Source of the DNA: Deltaproteobacteria bacterium
GTDB taxonomy: Bacteria; Desulfobacterota; DSM-4660; Desulfatiglandales; Desulfatiglandaceae
DNA length: 64,000 nt
Direction of reading: 5' to 3'
NCBI GenBank assembly: GCA_021737785.1
Contig: JAIPDI010000018.1
Location: 1 to 64,000, forward strand
Shown: positions 53,586 to 63,025 of the stretch, piece by piece
How the letters are laid out: the number at the start of each line of letters is the position of its first letter
Position numbering within the stretch: position 1 is the first letter of the stretch
Made by a program: the position numbers and the translations under genes
Notes under the pieces: generated by a model
Database searches by the model: none
The model's input: the letters and a program-made list of their open reading frames with translations, nothing else
Told to the model about the DNA's origin: nothing

Positions 53586-54215
53586 CTAAACGTTGTCTGC
53601 TTGGCCGATGATTTCGTTCGTGTAATAGTGATAATACGCAAAGACCTTTTTTACGTAATGCTGGGTCGCCTTTATGGGAGGGATGCCGTGATGCCGTTTG
53701 ACCGTGCTGCTTCCGGCATTGTAGGCCGCTAATGCCAATTCGATATCGCAATTGAACTCTTCCAAGAGTTGTTTGAAATATCTGACGCCACCATTCACAT
53801 TATGCTCGGGATTGAACGCGTCCTCCACGCCCAATGACTCAGCCGTTCTGGGCATTAGCTGCATGAGCCCGGTGGCTCCCTGGCTGGAAACGGCTTGAGG
53901 ATCGTATCCGGATTCAGCCATGACAATCGCCTTGATAAGCGCAGGATCTACCATGTGACGGGTTGCAGCCTTAAGGATGATATCATGATAGCGCTTGGAT
54001 TTTTTTCCCAAGGCGGGAGGCATATCGATATTCAAGGCGGGAGGCATATAGACATCCACGGCGGGTTCTTTTTCCACCTGTTCGTATTGAGGCTGGGGTC
54101 GAAGACTTGTCACTCCGGAAGAACTGAATGCAAGGAAGGTGGAGGCGACTACAATACAGAGAATAAAAGCAGATTTCTTAAGGAAAATCGATCGTATGAA
54201 TACGTCCTCATCCAT
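53586..54215 (-). CDS. Lytic transglycosylase (SLT domain)
   Basis: This 209-residue exported protein starts at ATG 54215 (GGAG upstream) with an N-terminal hydrophobic segment (FLKKSAFILCIVVASTFLAF), a signal anchor or signal peptide. The SLT domain (about 75-200) has catalytic Glu101 in IVMAESGYDPQAVSSQGATG, LMQLMPRTAESLG, and LALAAYNAGSSTV. It cleaves peptidoglycan to anhydro-muropeptides in the periplasm. A short linker holds a tandem repeat MPPALNID-MPPALG, made by a near-exact DNA duplication. It is a single gene, with a REP-like element upstream. Confidence 0.92.
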   Translation of the reverse strand: MDEDVFIRSIFLKKSAFILCIVVASTFLAFSSSGVTSLRPQPQYEQVEKEPAVDVYMPPALNIDMPPALGKKSKRYHDIILKAATRHMVDPALIKAIVMAESGYDPQAVSSQGATGLMQLMPRTAESLGVEDAFNPEHNVNGGVRYFKQLLEEFNCDIELALAAYNAGSSTVKRHHGIPPIKATQHYVKKVFAYYHYYTNEIIGQADNV

Positions 54216-54810
54216 TTTTCAACTCCTGATTTAATGATTAAAAACTCCACAGTCCAGAGTTCTCGTAATGTATTGATTTTATTGAATGCATAAATTCCAG
54301 GTCGTCATTCCGGCGAAAGCCGGAATCCAGTGTCTTTTTGATAAGTTAAATGTTCCCCGTACTTGCGGGGATCAAGTCCGGCATGACGTAAGAACTTTGG
54401 ACTCTCAAGTTAAAAAATTTAATGACTATTTAATGTCTGTCAACTATTTTCGGGTGTTGAAGAAAGAGGATATCCTGTTTTCATCCGATCGACTGTTTGA
54501 TACCATTCCACCCCGGAAGAGCATTTCTCAGGATTTGCCAAAGTAAGCAAAATGTGCGCCACAACATCGTATTGGAGAGTATGCTATTGATTTTATGTTT
54601 TTTTTGTAATATGCACGGTGACAAAGGATATGAATGACGCTTGGCCAGTGTGGCGCTGACGCCTCATTTAACAGGATGTCGACCACAGGATGACCGTTTA
54701 AGTGGGTCCCTGATTCGACCGGCTCATTTTCAACGTGGCATACTGACGTCCGTTGCAGTATATTGAAATTTTCTGACTGCTGAATGCTTGAGGACGAAAA
54801 GGAGGCCCAA
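54216..54810. other. Divergent promoter region with a REP-like palindrome
   Basis: Gene-free 595 bases between transglycosylase and the phosphorylase. It holds the REP-like element at 54303-54388. The remaining sequence has small frames only; a promoter must exist for both flanking genes, but no clear boxes were seen. Confidence 0.5.
54303..54388. repeat. REP-like intergenic palindrome, copy 2
   Basis: CGTCATTCCGGC-GAAA-GCCGGAAT forms a hairpin, a second one is TCCCCGTACTTGCGGGGA, and the unit closes with TCCGGCATGACG, the mirror of its left end. It is related to the element at 13335-13412. Confidence 0.75.
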
Positions 54811-55632
54811 ATGGAAGAAAAGATATCAAACACCGTGGCGTTCTTGAAAGACAGGCTGAAGGAACCCCCTGAAATAGGGATGATTACAGGAACAGGATTG
54901 GGGGCGCTAACGGAAAGGATCACCGCTGACCTGCGTCTTCCCTATGAAAAGATCCCCCATTTTCCCAGATCAACGGTTGAAGGTCATAAGGGGACCCTGG
55001 TAGCCGGCAGAGTCGCCGACAGATCGATTATTGCCATGGAAGGCCGTTTTCATCTCTACGAGGGGTATTCCCCTCAGGAGGTCACCTTTCCCGTGAGGGT
55101 CATGGCCGGTCTCGGCGTGCGCTATCTGCTGATGTCAAGCGCGGCCGGCGGGCTCAACCCACAGTTCAATAGCGGAGACCTTATGATTGTTACGGACCAT
55201 ATCAATCTGAAAGGGTCCAATCCGTTGCCGGGAGCCAATCTTGATCAGTTCGGTCCCCGCTTTCCTGATATGAGCAGGGCCTATTCAAAAGATCTGATCC
55301 GGATCGCCAGGCAGGAGGCCGTTCAGGCGGGGATTATGATCTGCCAGGGGGTCTACGTGGGCGTCTTGGGGCCGTCCTTGGAAACGCCCGCCGAAACACG
55401 ATTTTTAAGGATGATCGGCGCGGATGCAGTGGGGATGTCCACGGTTTCACAAACCATTGTCGCGGTCCACTGCGGCCTCAGGGTCCTCGCTATCGCCGTT
55501 ATCACCAATGTAAATCTTCCCGACTGCATGGAGCAGACCTCAATGGAAGATGTAATCACCGCATCCCAAAAGGCTGGGCCGGTACTGACGGATCTCTGGG
55601 AACGGATTATCGGCAGGCTGCCGGCCAAGTGA
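54811..55632 (+). CDS. Purine nucleoside phosphorylase
   Basis: This 273-residue protein starts at ATG 54811, behind AAGGAGG. It is of the trimeric PNP/MTAP family: IGMITGTGLGALTERI, RSTVEGHKGTLVAGRV, MEGRFHLYEGYSPQEVTFP, MSSAAGGLNPQFNSGDLM, VGVLGPSLETPAETRFLRM and GADAVGMSTVSQTIVAVHCG, with a late Asn/Asp position in VITNVNL. It phosphorolyses purine nucleosides (or MTA) into base and ribose-1-phosphate, feeding purine salvage with adenine deaminase. It is alone on this strand and ends at a proposed inversion breakpoint. Confidence 0.93.
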   Translation: MEEKISNTVAFLKDRLKEPPEIGMITGTGLGALTERITADLRLPYEKIPHFPRSTVEGHKGTLVAGRVADRSIIAMEGRFHLYEGYSPQEVTFPVRVMAGLGVRYLLMSSAAGGLNPQFNSGDLMIVTDHINLKGSNPLPGANLDQFGPRFPDMSRAYSKDLIRIARQEAVQAGIMICQGVYVGVLGPSLETPAETRFLRMIGADAVGMSTVSQTIVAVHCGLRVLAIAVITNVNLPDCMEQTSMEDVITASQKAGPVLTDLWERIIGRLPAK

Positions 55633-55724
55633 TCGACCGTGTTCGAGAATGAGAATTGACTCCTGGGAAATGTTTGTTCAGGCGCGCTCCATTTGTGGTA
55701 TGCCCGTCTCAACCTCTCTCAAAT

Positions 55725-56840
55725 TCAATACGAGGGGTATCCCCTTATCAAGATGTCATCTCCAAATCTTCTCACCCGGATTTCTTTCAGGACCATGGAA
55801 TCCTCCATCTTCTTGGGGCCCGGGCCGACTGCCATCGGAATGCCGTCATCTCCGCCAAGGAGCCTGGGCGCTTTGAAAAGGTAGAATTTGTCGATCAATC
55901 TCCCTCTGATCATGGATCCGGTGAGGGCGGCGCCCCCTTCCACCAGGACACTCATGACAGACATCTTTCCCAACTGTTTCATCAATGCCTCGAGATCGAT
56001 TTTACCCTCCCTCACCGGGCATGTGACAGTGGACATCCCGCTTTCTCGAAAAGACCGGAGATCCGCGGCCTCCGCACCTTCACCCGTTACGATCAGGGTA
56101 TCGGCAGAAGAATGCTGCCTTAAAACCTTTGCATTGCGCGGGATCCTGCAGTGTGTGTCCACTACAATTCGAAGAGGATCTCTCCCTCTCCCCCTTTTCA
56201 GTCGCGTGGTCAGGGAGGGGTCGTCCGCAAGAATCGTTCCGATTCCCACCATAACGGCATCCACCCTGTCTCTCAGACGGTGCACAAAGGCTCTGGATTC
56301 CTCGTTGGTGATCCATTTTGAGTGACCGGTGGAGGTTGCAATCCACCCGTCCAGGGTCATGGCCGACTTTGCGATCACAAAGGGTTGTCCGTCTCCAATA
56401 AATTTCAGAAAATCTTCATTGAGCCGCCGGCATTCGGCCGCCAGAACACCCACCGTCACCTCAATACCATGGGCCTCCAGGAATTCACACCCTCCGCCGG
56501 TCACCTGTGGATTCGGATCTTTCATTCCGACCACCACCCTTCGGATGCCGCTCTTAAGTATCGCCTCGGTGCAGGGCGGCGTCTTACCCGTGTGATTGCA
56601 GGGCTCCAGGGTGACATAAAGGGTATCTCCCGGGGACCGGTTTCCCAACCGGTTTAATGCCTCCGCCTCTGCGTGGGGGAGGCCCGCCTGTCTGTGATAT
56701 CCCTTTGCGGCGACTGTTCCATTTCTAACAATGACCGCCCCTACCGCAGGATTAGGCGAGGTCCGGCCTGAACCTTTTCGCGCCTCTCGAAGAGCCAGCC
56801 TCATGAATTCGGCATCCATTTTATTCGGATCTTTTCTCAT
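55725..56840 (-). CDS. ribD: Bifunctional riboflavin deaminase-reductase
   Basis: This 371-residue enzyme carries out steps two and three of pyrimidine processing in riboflavin synthesis. The N-terminal deaminase domain has the zinc site LPHAEAEALNR and VTLEPCNHTGKTPPCTEAI. The C-terminal reductase has AKSAMTLDGWIATSTGHSKW, GIGTILADDPSLTTRL and VLVEGGAALTGSMI. Start ATG 56840; an alternative is 56819. It is the last gene of the fab-glyA-nrdR run; ribE, ribBA and ribH are 27 kb away in opposite orientation. Confidence 0.96.
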   Translation of the reverse strand: MRKDPNKMDAEFMRLALREARKGSGRTSPNPAVGAVIVRNGTVAAKGYHRQAGLPHAEAEALNRLGNRSPGDTLYVTLEPCNHTGKTPPCTEAILKSGIRRVVVGMKDPNPQVTGGGCEFLEAHGIEVTVGVLAAECRRLNEDFLKFIGDGQPFVIAKSAMTLDGWIATSTGHSKWITNEESRAFVHRLRDRVDAVMVGIGTILADDPSLTTRLKRGRGRDPLRIVVDTHCRIPRNAKVLRQHSSADTLIVTGEGAEAADLRSFRESGMSTVTCPVREGKIDLEALMKQLGKMSVMSVLVEGGAALTGSMIRGRLIDKFYLFKAPRLLGGDDGIPMAVGPGPKKMEDSMVLKEIRVRRFGDDILIRGYPSY

Positions 56841-56908
56841 TGGTGGATAGTTTCAACGGGGTTTGTTTCGGGGAATCACATCGGGAGTCATTCGGCACTT
56901 TTCGCGGT

Positions 56909-57391
56909 TTATACGGATCGGGGATTCCCCATGTCCTGCTTGGCCTTAAGTATCTCTTCAAGTTCCGACATAAACTCATTGATATCCTTGAATTGCCTGT
57001 ATACAGAAGCGAACCGGACATAGGCGACTTCATCCCATTCCTTCAGCGTATTGATGACCCGTTCCCCAATCTCCGAACTGTTAATTTCCTTTTTGCCCAG
57101 ATCCTGGAACTGGGTCTCGAGAGAATCTGCAAACTCTTCGATCCGAGCCACACTGATCGGCAGTTTCTGGCATGCCTGCCGAATACCGGATATGATCTTC
57201 TCGCGGCTGAACGCCTCACGCCTGCCGTCCTTTTTGACCACCATCGGAAGGACGTCTTCCAGCCTCTCGAAGGTGGTAAATCTGCGGCCGCAGGCAATAC
57301 ACTCCCGTCTCCGTCGAATGGTCCTGGCATCCTTGCTGAGTCGGGAATCGATCACCTTATTGTCGATTTTGGTACAGTAGGGACAAATCAC
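56909..57391 (-). CDS. nrdR: Transcriptional repressor NrdR
   Basis: This 160-residue repressor of ribonucleotide reductase genes starts [20 protein letters not shown], and [13 protein letters not shown] completes the four-Cys zinc ribbon. The ATP-cone follows ([30 protein letters not shown] at the end). It binds NrdR boxes and senses ATP/dATP. The start overlaps the dCMP deaminase stop by 4 bases, a link that makes sense because both govern deoxynucleotide supply. Confidence 0.97.
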   Translation of the reverse strand: MICPYCTKIDNKVIDSRLSKDARTIRRRRECIACGRRFTTFERLEDVLPMVVKKDGRREAFSREKIISGIRQACQKLPISVARIEEFADSLETQFQDLGKKEINSSEIGERVINTLKEWDEVAYVRFASVYRQFKDINEFMSELEEILKAKQDMGNPRSV

Positions 57392-57834
57392 GGAGGAAAC
57401 CTCACAATCTGGACGCCGGCCTCAGCCAGCATTTTGTCGGCCAGCGGATCATCATATCCCTCCTTATAGAACACGGTTCTGATGCCCGCATTGATAATCA
57501 TTTTGGAGCAGATGATACAGGGCTTATTCGTGCAGTAGAGAGTGGATCCGCGAATGGAAATTCCGTAGCAGGCCGCCTGAATAATGGCGTTCTGTTCCGC
57601 GTGCAACCCCCGGCAGAGTTCATGCCTCATACCGGAAGGTACAGACCCATTCGCTCGAAGGCAGCCGGTCTCCTCACAGTGTTTGAGACCGGCGGGTGCA
57701 CCATTGTAGCCGGTCGCAAGGATCCTCTTATCCTTGACCAGGATAGCGCCCACAAACCGTCTGAGACATGTGGATCGAGTGGCCACCATCTCGGTGATGG
57801 ACATGAAATATTCGTCCCAGGAAGGTCTGGGCAT
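57388..57834 (-). CDS. dCMP deaminase
   Basis: This 148-residue zinc enzyme has the cytidine/deoxycytidylate deaminase signature [17 protein letters not shown] (H-A-E) and [20 protein letters not shown] (P-C-x2-C), plus [20 protein letters not shown]. It makes dUMP from dCMP for thymidylate synthesis. It starts at ATG 57834, 18 bases after the glyA stop. Homologues are often called ComEB in Gram-positives. The placement glyA - dCMP deaminase - nrdR - ribD is common in Deltaproteobacteria. Confidence 0.94.
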   Translation of the reverse strand: MPRPSWDEYFMSITEMVATRSTCLRRFVGAILVKDKRILATGYNGAPAGLKHCEETGCLRANGSVPSGMRHELCRGLHAEQNAIIQAACYGISIRGSTLYCTNKPCIICSKMIINAGIRTVFYKEGYDDPLADKMLAEAGVQIVRFPP

Positions 57835-57852
57835 AAGGCCACCTACAGCGAG

Positions 57853-59172
57853 TTAAGATCTTCCCCAAAAATTTCTCAATCCCTGAATTCCGCAATCCTG
57901 ATCATATATCGGGAAGCTGTTGCATAGATCGGAGACGATTCCCTGAGCCCGCTCCAGAATCCGGGCGTCCTTTGGGTTTTCCAGCAGGTCCGTGATCACG
58001 GCCGAGATCTGTTTCATTTCAGGTTCCTTAAGGCCCCGAGTCGTAAGGGCCGGCGTGCCCAGTCTCAGACCGCTCGTTATCTTGGGACCCCGCCGGTCAA
58101 AGGGGACGCTATTTTTATTTGCAACAATTCCGGCGTTTCCAAGACGTTGCTCTGCCTCCAGGCCTGTGATCCCTTTTGCCGTCAGGTCAATTAAGACCAT
58201 GTGAGTATCGGTACCTCTCGATACCAGCTCAAAACCACGTCCAATAAGCGCCTCTGCGAGCACCCTCGCGTTTATAACCACCTGTTTCTGGTAATCGACA
58301 AAAGACGGATCAAGGGATTCTCCGAATGCAACCGCCTTGGCCGCGATCACATGCATCAATGGCCCCCCCTGCGTACCGGGGAAAACGCCCTTATCCAGTC
58401 TGGCACCATATTTTTCAGAAGAGAGGATGAATCCGCCCCTGGGGCCTCTCAGGGTCTTATGGGTGGTGGAGGTGATGACGTCGGCGTTTCCAACGGGTGA
58501 GGGATGGAGCGCGGCAGCCACCAGCCCGGCGATATGCGCCATGTCCACCATGAGATATGCTCCGCATTCACGTGCAATATCTGCGAATTCCGCAAAGTCG
58601 ATGCGCCTGGGGTAGGCGCTCGCCCCGGCCACAATCATCTGAGGCTTGCATTCCCTGGCCAGTGTTCTCACCTTACCATAATCTATCAGGTGGCTTTTTG
58701 GATCTACCCCATAAAAAACCGTCTTGAAAAATTTACCTGAAAAGTTCACAGGACTCCCATGGGTCAAATGCCCTCCATGGGAGAGATCCATGCCCATGAT
58801 GGTGTGGCCGGGCGTGAGAAAGGCCAGATAAGCGGCCATATTCGCCTGAGAACCGGAATGGGGCTGTACATTTGCATACTCGGCACCAAATAACCGTTTC
58901 ACCCGATCAATTGCCAGTATTTCAACCCTGTCCACGGATTCACACCCGCCGTAATAACGGGCTCCGGGATAGCCCTCTGCATATTTATTGGTCATCACGT
59001 TGGCCTGGGCATCTATTACGGCACGGCTGGCATAGTTCTCCGAAGCAATCATGACCAGGGTGCGCTGTTCTCTTTTCAGTTCCGCGCTGATCGCGTTATA
59101 GACTTCCGGGTCCAGATCTATGAGTCTTTGTCCGTTTACCATCGCTTTGTTTAGCCAAACCTCGATTTTCAT
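57853..59172 (-). CDS. glyA: Serine hydroxymethyltransferase
   Basis: This PLP enzyme (439 residues from ATG 59172; ATG 59142 is also possible, neither with a strong ribosome site) makes glycine and methylene-THF from serine. Signatures are [68 protein letters not shown] (PLP-Lys) and [13 protein letters not shown]. The last ~17 residues ([17 protein letters not shown]) are encoded by the dispersed intergenic repeat and make the protein longer than usual. It lies between fabF and the dCMP deaminase gene. Confidence 0.97.
   Translation of the reverse strand: MKIEVWLNKAMVNGQRLIDLDPEVYNAISAELKREQRTLVMIASENYASRAVIDAQANVMTNKYAEGYPGARYYGGCESVDRVEILAIDRVKRLFGAEYANVQPHSGSQANMAAYLAFLTPGHTIMGMDLSHGGHLTHGSPVNFSGKFFKTVFYGVDPKSHLIDYGKVRTLARECKPQMIVAGASAYPRRIDFAEFADIARECGAYLMVDMAHIAGLVAAALHPSPVGNADVITSTTHKTLRGPRGGFILSSEKYGARLDKGVFPGTQGGPLMHVIAAKAVAFGESLDPSFVDYQKQVVINARVLAEALIGRGFELVSRGTDTHMVLIDLTAKGITGLEAEQRLGNAGIVANKNSVPFDRRGPKITSGLRLGTPALTTRGLKEPEMKQISAVITDLLENPKDARILERAQGIVSDLCNSFPIYDQDCGIQGLRNFWGRS
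57863..57902. repeat. Dispersed intergenic repeat, copy 4 (forms the end of glyA)
   Basis: AAAAATTTCTCAATCCCTG followed by AATTCCGCAATCC matches the ribH and lptE copies and covers the last codons of glyA. Confidence 0.45.
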
Positions 59173-59220
59173 GAAGGCGTTGCGAATTTGAAAACAGGGG
59201 AAAAGGGGATGAGTTCTTAT

Positions 59221-60465
59221 CTAATTTTCTTCATAGGCCTTTAAGATGAGGCTGGCGTTGGTGCCGCCAAAGCCGAATGAATTAGACATGGCCAGCTTGA
59301 CATCCGCCTTCCGTGCAACATTGGGCACATAATCCAGATCGCATTCCGGATCAGGGGTCTCATAATTCATGGTTGGGGGAATGATTCCATTTTTTAAGGT
59401 CAGTGCCGTAAAAATGGCCTCCACTCCCCCTGCCCCGCCGAGGAGATGCCCCGTGACCGATTTTGTGGAACTGATACAGAGTTTGTACGCGTGCGCTCCG
59501 AATACCGCCTTTATGGCCTTATTTTCAGACAGGTCGTTTAGTTTTGTAGAGGTGCCGTGGGCATTGATATAATCGATCCTCTCAGGGGTTAGTCCTGCAA
59601 AATCAAGGGCCATTTTCATGCATTGAATCGCCCCTTCCCCCTCGGGGTCGGGCGCTGACACATGATAGGCATCCGCTGTCAGTCCGTAGCCGACGACCTC
59701 GGCGTAGATCTTTGCACCCCTTTCGAGCGCGGTCTCCAGATCCTCCAGAATGAGTATGCCGGAACCTTCACCCATGATGAACCCATCCCGATTCAGATCA
59801 AAAGGTCTGGAGGCCTTTTCCGGTGCATCATTCCTTGTGGAAAGCGCACGCATGGAGCAGAAGCCTCCGAGGGCCAGGGGCGTAATAACCGCCTCTGCGC
59901 CACCGGTGATCATGACATCTGAAATGCCGTCCCGTATCATCCGGAAGGATTCGCCGATAGCATGCGCGCTGGCTGCGCACGCCGTCTCGATAGAGAGATT
60001 GGGTCCTTTGGCCCCAAACTCGATGGCGATCTGTCCGGGGACCATATTGGCAATGATTCCGGGGATAAAAAACGGGCTGATGCGCTTCGGTCCTCTCTCT
60101 AAGAGGATGGAGTGATAATTTTCCAGCATGGTAAGCCCGCCCAGACCGGTTCCGGTCACACAGCCGACCCGATGGCAGTTGCCGGCGTCGATTCTCAACC
60201 CCGAATCCTCCAGGGCCATCCTTGCTGATGCAATGGCATAGTGGATGAATATATCGAAGCGCCGGATCTCCTGTTTATCCATGAAGTCCTGTGATCTGAA
60301 GTCTTTGACTTCACCGGCAATCTGCGAGGAAAATCCCGACACGTCAAACTTGGTGATCGGAGCAATCCCCGACGCACCGGAGCATGCCGCTTCCCAGCTT
60401 TTCTCGACACCGGTTCCCAGGGGAGTAACCATCCCCAGACCTGTTACCACAACCCTTCTGGCCAT
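59221..60465 (-). CDS. fabF: 3-oxoacyl-[acyl-carrier-protein] synthase II
   Basis: This 414-residue condensing enzyme elongates acyl-ACP with malonyl-ACP. The start MARRVVVTGLGMVTPLGTGV is standard. Active-site residues are Cys163 in IETACAASAHAIG, the first His in NAHGTSTKLND, the Lys of TKSVTGHLLGGAGGVEAIF and the second His in that same run. It follows acpP by 107 bases and precedes glyA by 48. It belongs to the fatty-acid synthesis cluster. Confidence 0.97.
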   Translation of the reverse strand: MARRVVVTGLGMVTPLGTGVEKSWEAACSGASGIAPITKFDVSGFSSQIAGEVKDFRSQDFMDKQEIRRFDIFIHYAIASARMALEDSGLRIDAGNCHRVGCVTGTGLGGLTMLENYHSILLERGPKRISPFFIPGIIANMVPGQIAIEFGAKGPNLSIETACAASAHAIGESFRMIRDGISDVMITGGAEAVITPLALGGFCSMRALSTRNDAPEKASRPFDLNRDGFIMGEGSGILILEDLETALERGAKIYAEVVGYGLTADAYHVSAPDPEGEGAIQCMKMALDFAGLTPERIDYINAHGTSTKLNDLSENKAIKAVFGAHAYKLCISSTKSVTGHLLGGAGGVEAIFTALTLKNGIIPPTMNYETPDPECDLDYVPNVARKADVKLAMSNSFGFGGTNASLILKAYEEN

Positions 60466-60572
60466 CTTCCTGCTCCTTCAGATGCTATTGTTCGATGTTG
60501 CATGTCTGCGGCGGGACGTGTGAACGTCGAGACCCTGCGTTCTGATGAGGCTCTCAGGAGGCCGGCCACAGA

Positions 60573-60812
60573 CTATTTTTCAAGCGCCTTTTGGATATAG
60601 TCAATGGCATCCTGCACGGTCCCTATTTTTTCTGCATCTTCATCCGGGATAGAGACGTCAAACTCTTCTTCCATCGCCATGATCAATTCCACCTGGTCCA
60701 ATGAATCGGCACCCAAATCATCCACAAACGACGCCTCCGGAACGACATCCTTTTCGCCAACGTCCAACTGTTCACAAATGATCTTTTTAATTTTGTCCTC
60801 AACTGCTGACAT
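60573..60812 (-). CDS. acpP: Acyl carrier protein
   Basis: This 79-residue acidic protein carries Ser37 in [20 protein letters not shown], the site for the 4'-phosphopantetheine arm, and ends [12 protein letters not shown]. It holds growing acyl chains for FabF, FabG and PlsX. The start ATG 60812 follows TGGAGGTAAC. A gap of 179 bases separates it from fabG, so it may have its own promoter, as is usual for this highly expressed gene. Confidence 0.98.
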   Translation of the reverse strand: MSAVEDKIKKIICEQLDVGEKDVVPEASFVDDLGADSLDQVELIMAMEEEFDVSIPDEDAEKIGTVQDAIDYIQKALEK

Positions 60813-60991
60813 AAACCGTTACCTCCATAATTTAAATGATGTTCGCATTACCGCGAAAAATCGACTGTGTCGCATATTTGATATAGGGATATTAGAGCCC
60901 GGATATTCAGGCATCATTTTGAAGCCGGTATTCACGACCGAAGACATGACCTTGTACGGCTATCCGGATGCCGGGCAAGAGGACGCCCCCG

Positions 60992-61741
60992 CTACATATA
61001 CATCCCGCCATTTACATGAATAATCTGTCCGGTGATATAGCCGGCGGCATCGGAACAGAGCCAGTATACGGTCTCGGCCACATCGTCGGGCATCCCCATT
61101 CTCCCCATTGGAATCTGGCTCAGGAAACTCTCCTTGACTTTGTCAGAGAGCGCGGCCGTCATTTCGGTGTCAATGAACCCCGGGGCCACCCCGTTAACAG
61201 TAATGCCCCTTCCGGCCAACTCGCGGGCGGTCGTCTTGGTCAAGCCCATGACCCCGGCCTTGGAAGCGGCATAATTGGCTTGTCCCGCATTTCCAATCTG
61301 TCCCACAACGGAGGTAATATTAACAATCCGCCCGCTTCTCTGTTTTATCATGGGCCGTACAACGGCCCGGGTGCAGTTGAATACACCCTTCAGATTCACG
61401 CCTAAAACGGCATCCCACTCCTCTTCACCCATTCGCATCAAAAGGGTGTCCCTGGTGATGCCGGCATTGTTCACGAGGACATCAACGCCCTCAAATCGCG
61501 TGAAAATATCCCCGAACCAGTGATCTACGGATTCGAATGAAGATACGTCCAGCTTGTGGGCCTCTGCGGTTATCCCTTTACTCTCCAGGTTGTCCAGAGT
61601 CTCCCGGGCCGCAGACTCGTCTGCATCAAAGTGGGCCAGAATAATCCGGGCGCCTTCTTTCGCAAATTTGAAGGCCACTGAGCGCCCGATTCCTCTGGAC
61701 CCTCCAGTAATAACAACGACTCTTGAGCGTGAGTGCTCCAT
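60992..61741 (-). CDS. fabG: 3-oxoacyl-[acyl-carrier-protein] reductase
   Basis: This 249-residue short-chain dehydrogenase starts at ATG 61741 (GGGGAA upstream; ATG 61753 is an alternative). NADPH site VVITGGSRGIGRSVAFKFA, DVLVNNAGITRD, catalytic Ser in NITSVVGQIGNAG and Y-x-x-x-K in ANYAASKAGVMGLTK, and PGFIDTEMTAAL. It reduces 3-oxoacyl-ACP in chain elongation. It lies directly after plsX. Usual neighbours fabH and fabD, normally between plsX and fabG, are missing. Confidence 0.97.
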   Translation of the reverse strand: MEHSRSRVVVITGGSRGIGRSVAFKFAKEGARIILAHFDADESAARETLDNLESKGITAEAHKLDVSSFESVDHWFGDIFTRFEGVDVLVNNAGITRDTLLMRMGEEEWDAVLGVNLKGVFNCTRAVVRPMIKQRSGRIVNITSVVGQIGNAGQANYAASKAGVMGLTKTTARELAGRGITVNGVAPGFIDTEMTAALSDKVKESFLSQIPMGRMGMPDDVAETVYWLCSDAAGYITGQIIHVNGGMYM

Positions 61742-61761
61742 GGTTTTCCCCATTGATCTGA

Positions 61762-62757
61762 TTAGCAGGATTTGGATGTCTGCAATTGAAGCGTCATTTT
61801 TTCGAGGACCCGGTTGTTCACATACTGAACCGCGATGGAGATGGCATTTTTGATTGCTTTGGCCGAAGACCCTCCATGGCAGATCATCCCGACACCGTTG
61901 ATGCCCAGCAGGGGAGCCCCGCCATGCTCCTCATAATCCAGTTTCCGAATGAAGTTATAGATGGCATTGCGGCCCAGCATCAAGGCGGCCCGGCCTAAGA
62001 AAGACCCCATCAATTCCCTTTCAATGACCTGTCCCATGGCCGCCACTGTCCCCTCGGTCAATTTCAGCACCACGTTTCCGACAAACCCGTCGCAGACAAT
62101 GATCTTGACCTTGCCTGAAAGAATGTCGCGTCCCTCCACGTTTCCTACAAAATTGAGGTCACTCTTGACAAACAGCTCCCGCGCCAGGCGGACCTGTTCA
62201 TTTCCCTTACCTTCTTCCTCGCCGATGCTCAGAAGCCCCACCGTCGGGTCGCTTATTCCGAGACAAGAAGAGGCGAAGGCGTTGGCCATCACCCCGAATT
62301 GAAAAAGGTGAGATGGCCTGCTATCTACATTGGCACCGACATCGATCAGCACGATGGGGCCCCTCTCTGTAGGGAGAATGCCCGCGATCGCAGGTCGGTC
62401 TACCCCTTTCATCCGGCCCAATGTCATGACGGCGGCAGCCAGTGTTGCCCCTGAATTGCCGGCACTGATCACGGCGTCCGCATGGCCGCTTTTTACGAGT
62501 TCAAACGCAACCCGGATTGAGGCGTCCTTTTTTTTGCGCAAGGCCTTAAGCGGCGACTCCTCCATTCGCACGACATCTTCGCAGTGATGGAAGGAAATAT
62601 GACTATCCACCGGATGACCATTGAGCGCCTCTGCCACCCTCTTCTCATGACCGACAAGAATGATATGGATGCCGAGTTCAGCAACAGCATCCAATGCACC
62701 CTGAACCACCAATCCAGGGGCATGATCACCCCCCATGGCGTCCACGGCCACGTTCAT
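61762..62757 (-). CDS. plsX: Phosphate acyltransferase PlsX
   Basis: This 331-residue enzyme converts acyl-ACP to acyl-phosphate, the first step of phospholipid synthesis with PlsY. Family features: MNVAVDAMGGDHAPGLVVQG, ISAGNSGATLAAAVMTLGR, LIDVGANVDSRPSHLFQFG and CDGFVGNVVLKLTEG. Start ATG 62757 overlaps nothing and lies 1 base after the rpmF stop, so the L32-PlsX pairing is translationally tight. The rpmF-plsX-fab order is conserved across Gram-negatives. Confidence 0.97.
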   Translation of the reverse strand: MNVAVDAMGGDHAPGLVVQGALDAVAELGIHIILVGHEKRVAEALNGHPVDSHISFHHCEDVVRMEESPLKALRKKKDASIRVAFELVKSGHADAVISAGNSGATLAAAVMTLGRMKGVDRPAIAGILPTERGPIVLIDVGANVDSRPSHLFQFGVMANAFASSCLGISDPTVGLLSIGEEEGKGNEQVRLARELFVKSDLNFVGNVEGRDILSGKVKIIVCDGFVGNVVLKLTEGTVAAMGQVIERELMGSFLGRAALMLGRNAIYNFIRKLDYEEHGGAPLLGINGVGMICHGGSSAKAIKNAISIAVQYVNNRVLEKMTLQLQTSKSC

Positions 62758-62758
62758 A

Positions 62759-62941
62759 TCAGCTCTCTTTAATTTTTATGATTGTTTTACCCCTGTAGGT
62801 CCCGCACTCGGGGCACACATGATGAGGCAAAACAGGCTCGTGACACTGTGGGCAAGTGCCGGTATTAGGCAGTTGGATGGCATCGTGGGCACGTCTCGTA
62901 TCCCGCTTAGACTTTGATTTCTTTTTTTTGGGTACAGCCAT
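62759..62941 (-). CDS. rpmF: 50S ribosomal protein L32
   Basis: This 60-residue protein starts [20 protein letters not shown], and carries the zinc knuckle [20 protein letters not shown] (two C-x2-C). It binds 23S rRNA. The KKK-rich start is standard. It lies between the DUF177 gene (85-bp gap) and plsX, a widely conserved gene order. Confidence 0.98.
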   Translation of the reverse strand: MAVPKKKKSKSKRDTRRAHDAIQLPNTGTCPQCHEPVLPHHVCPECGTYRGKTIIKIKES

Positions 62942-63025
62942 GACTTAAAATTCACTCCGCTTCACCTCCGGCGGAAATCGATATTCCCGACGGATGGCTC
63001 AAGATATATGTGATTAATACCAGAT

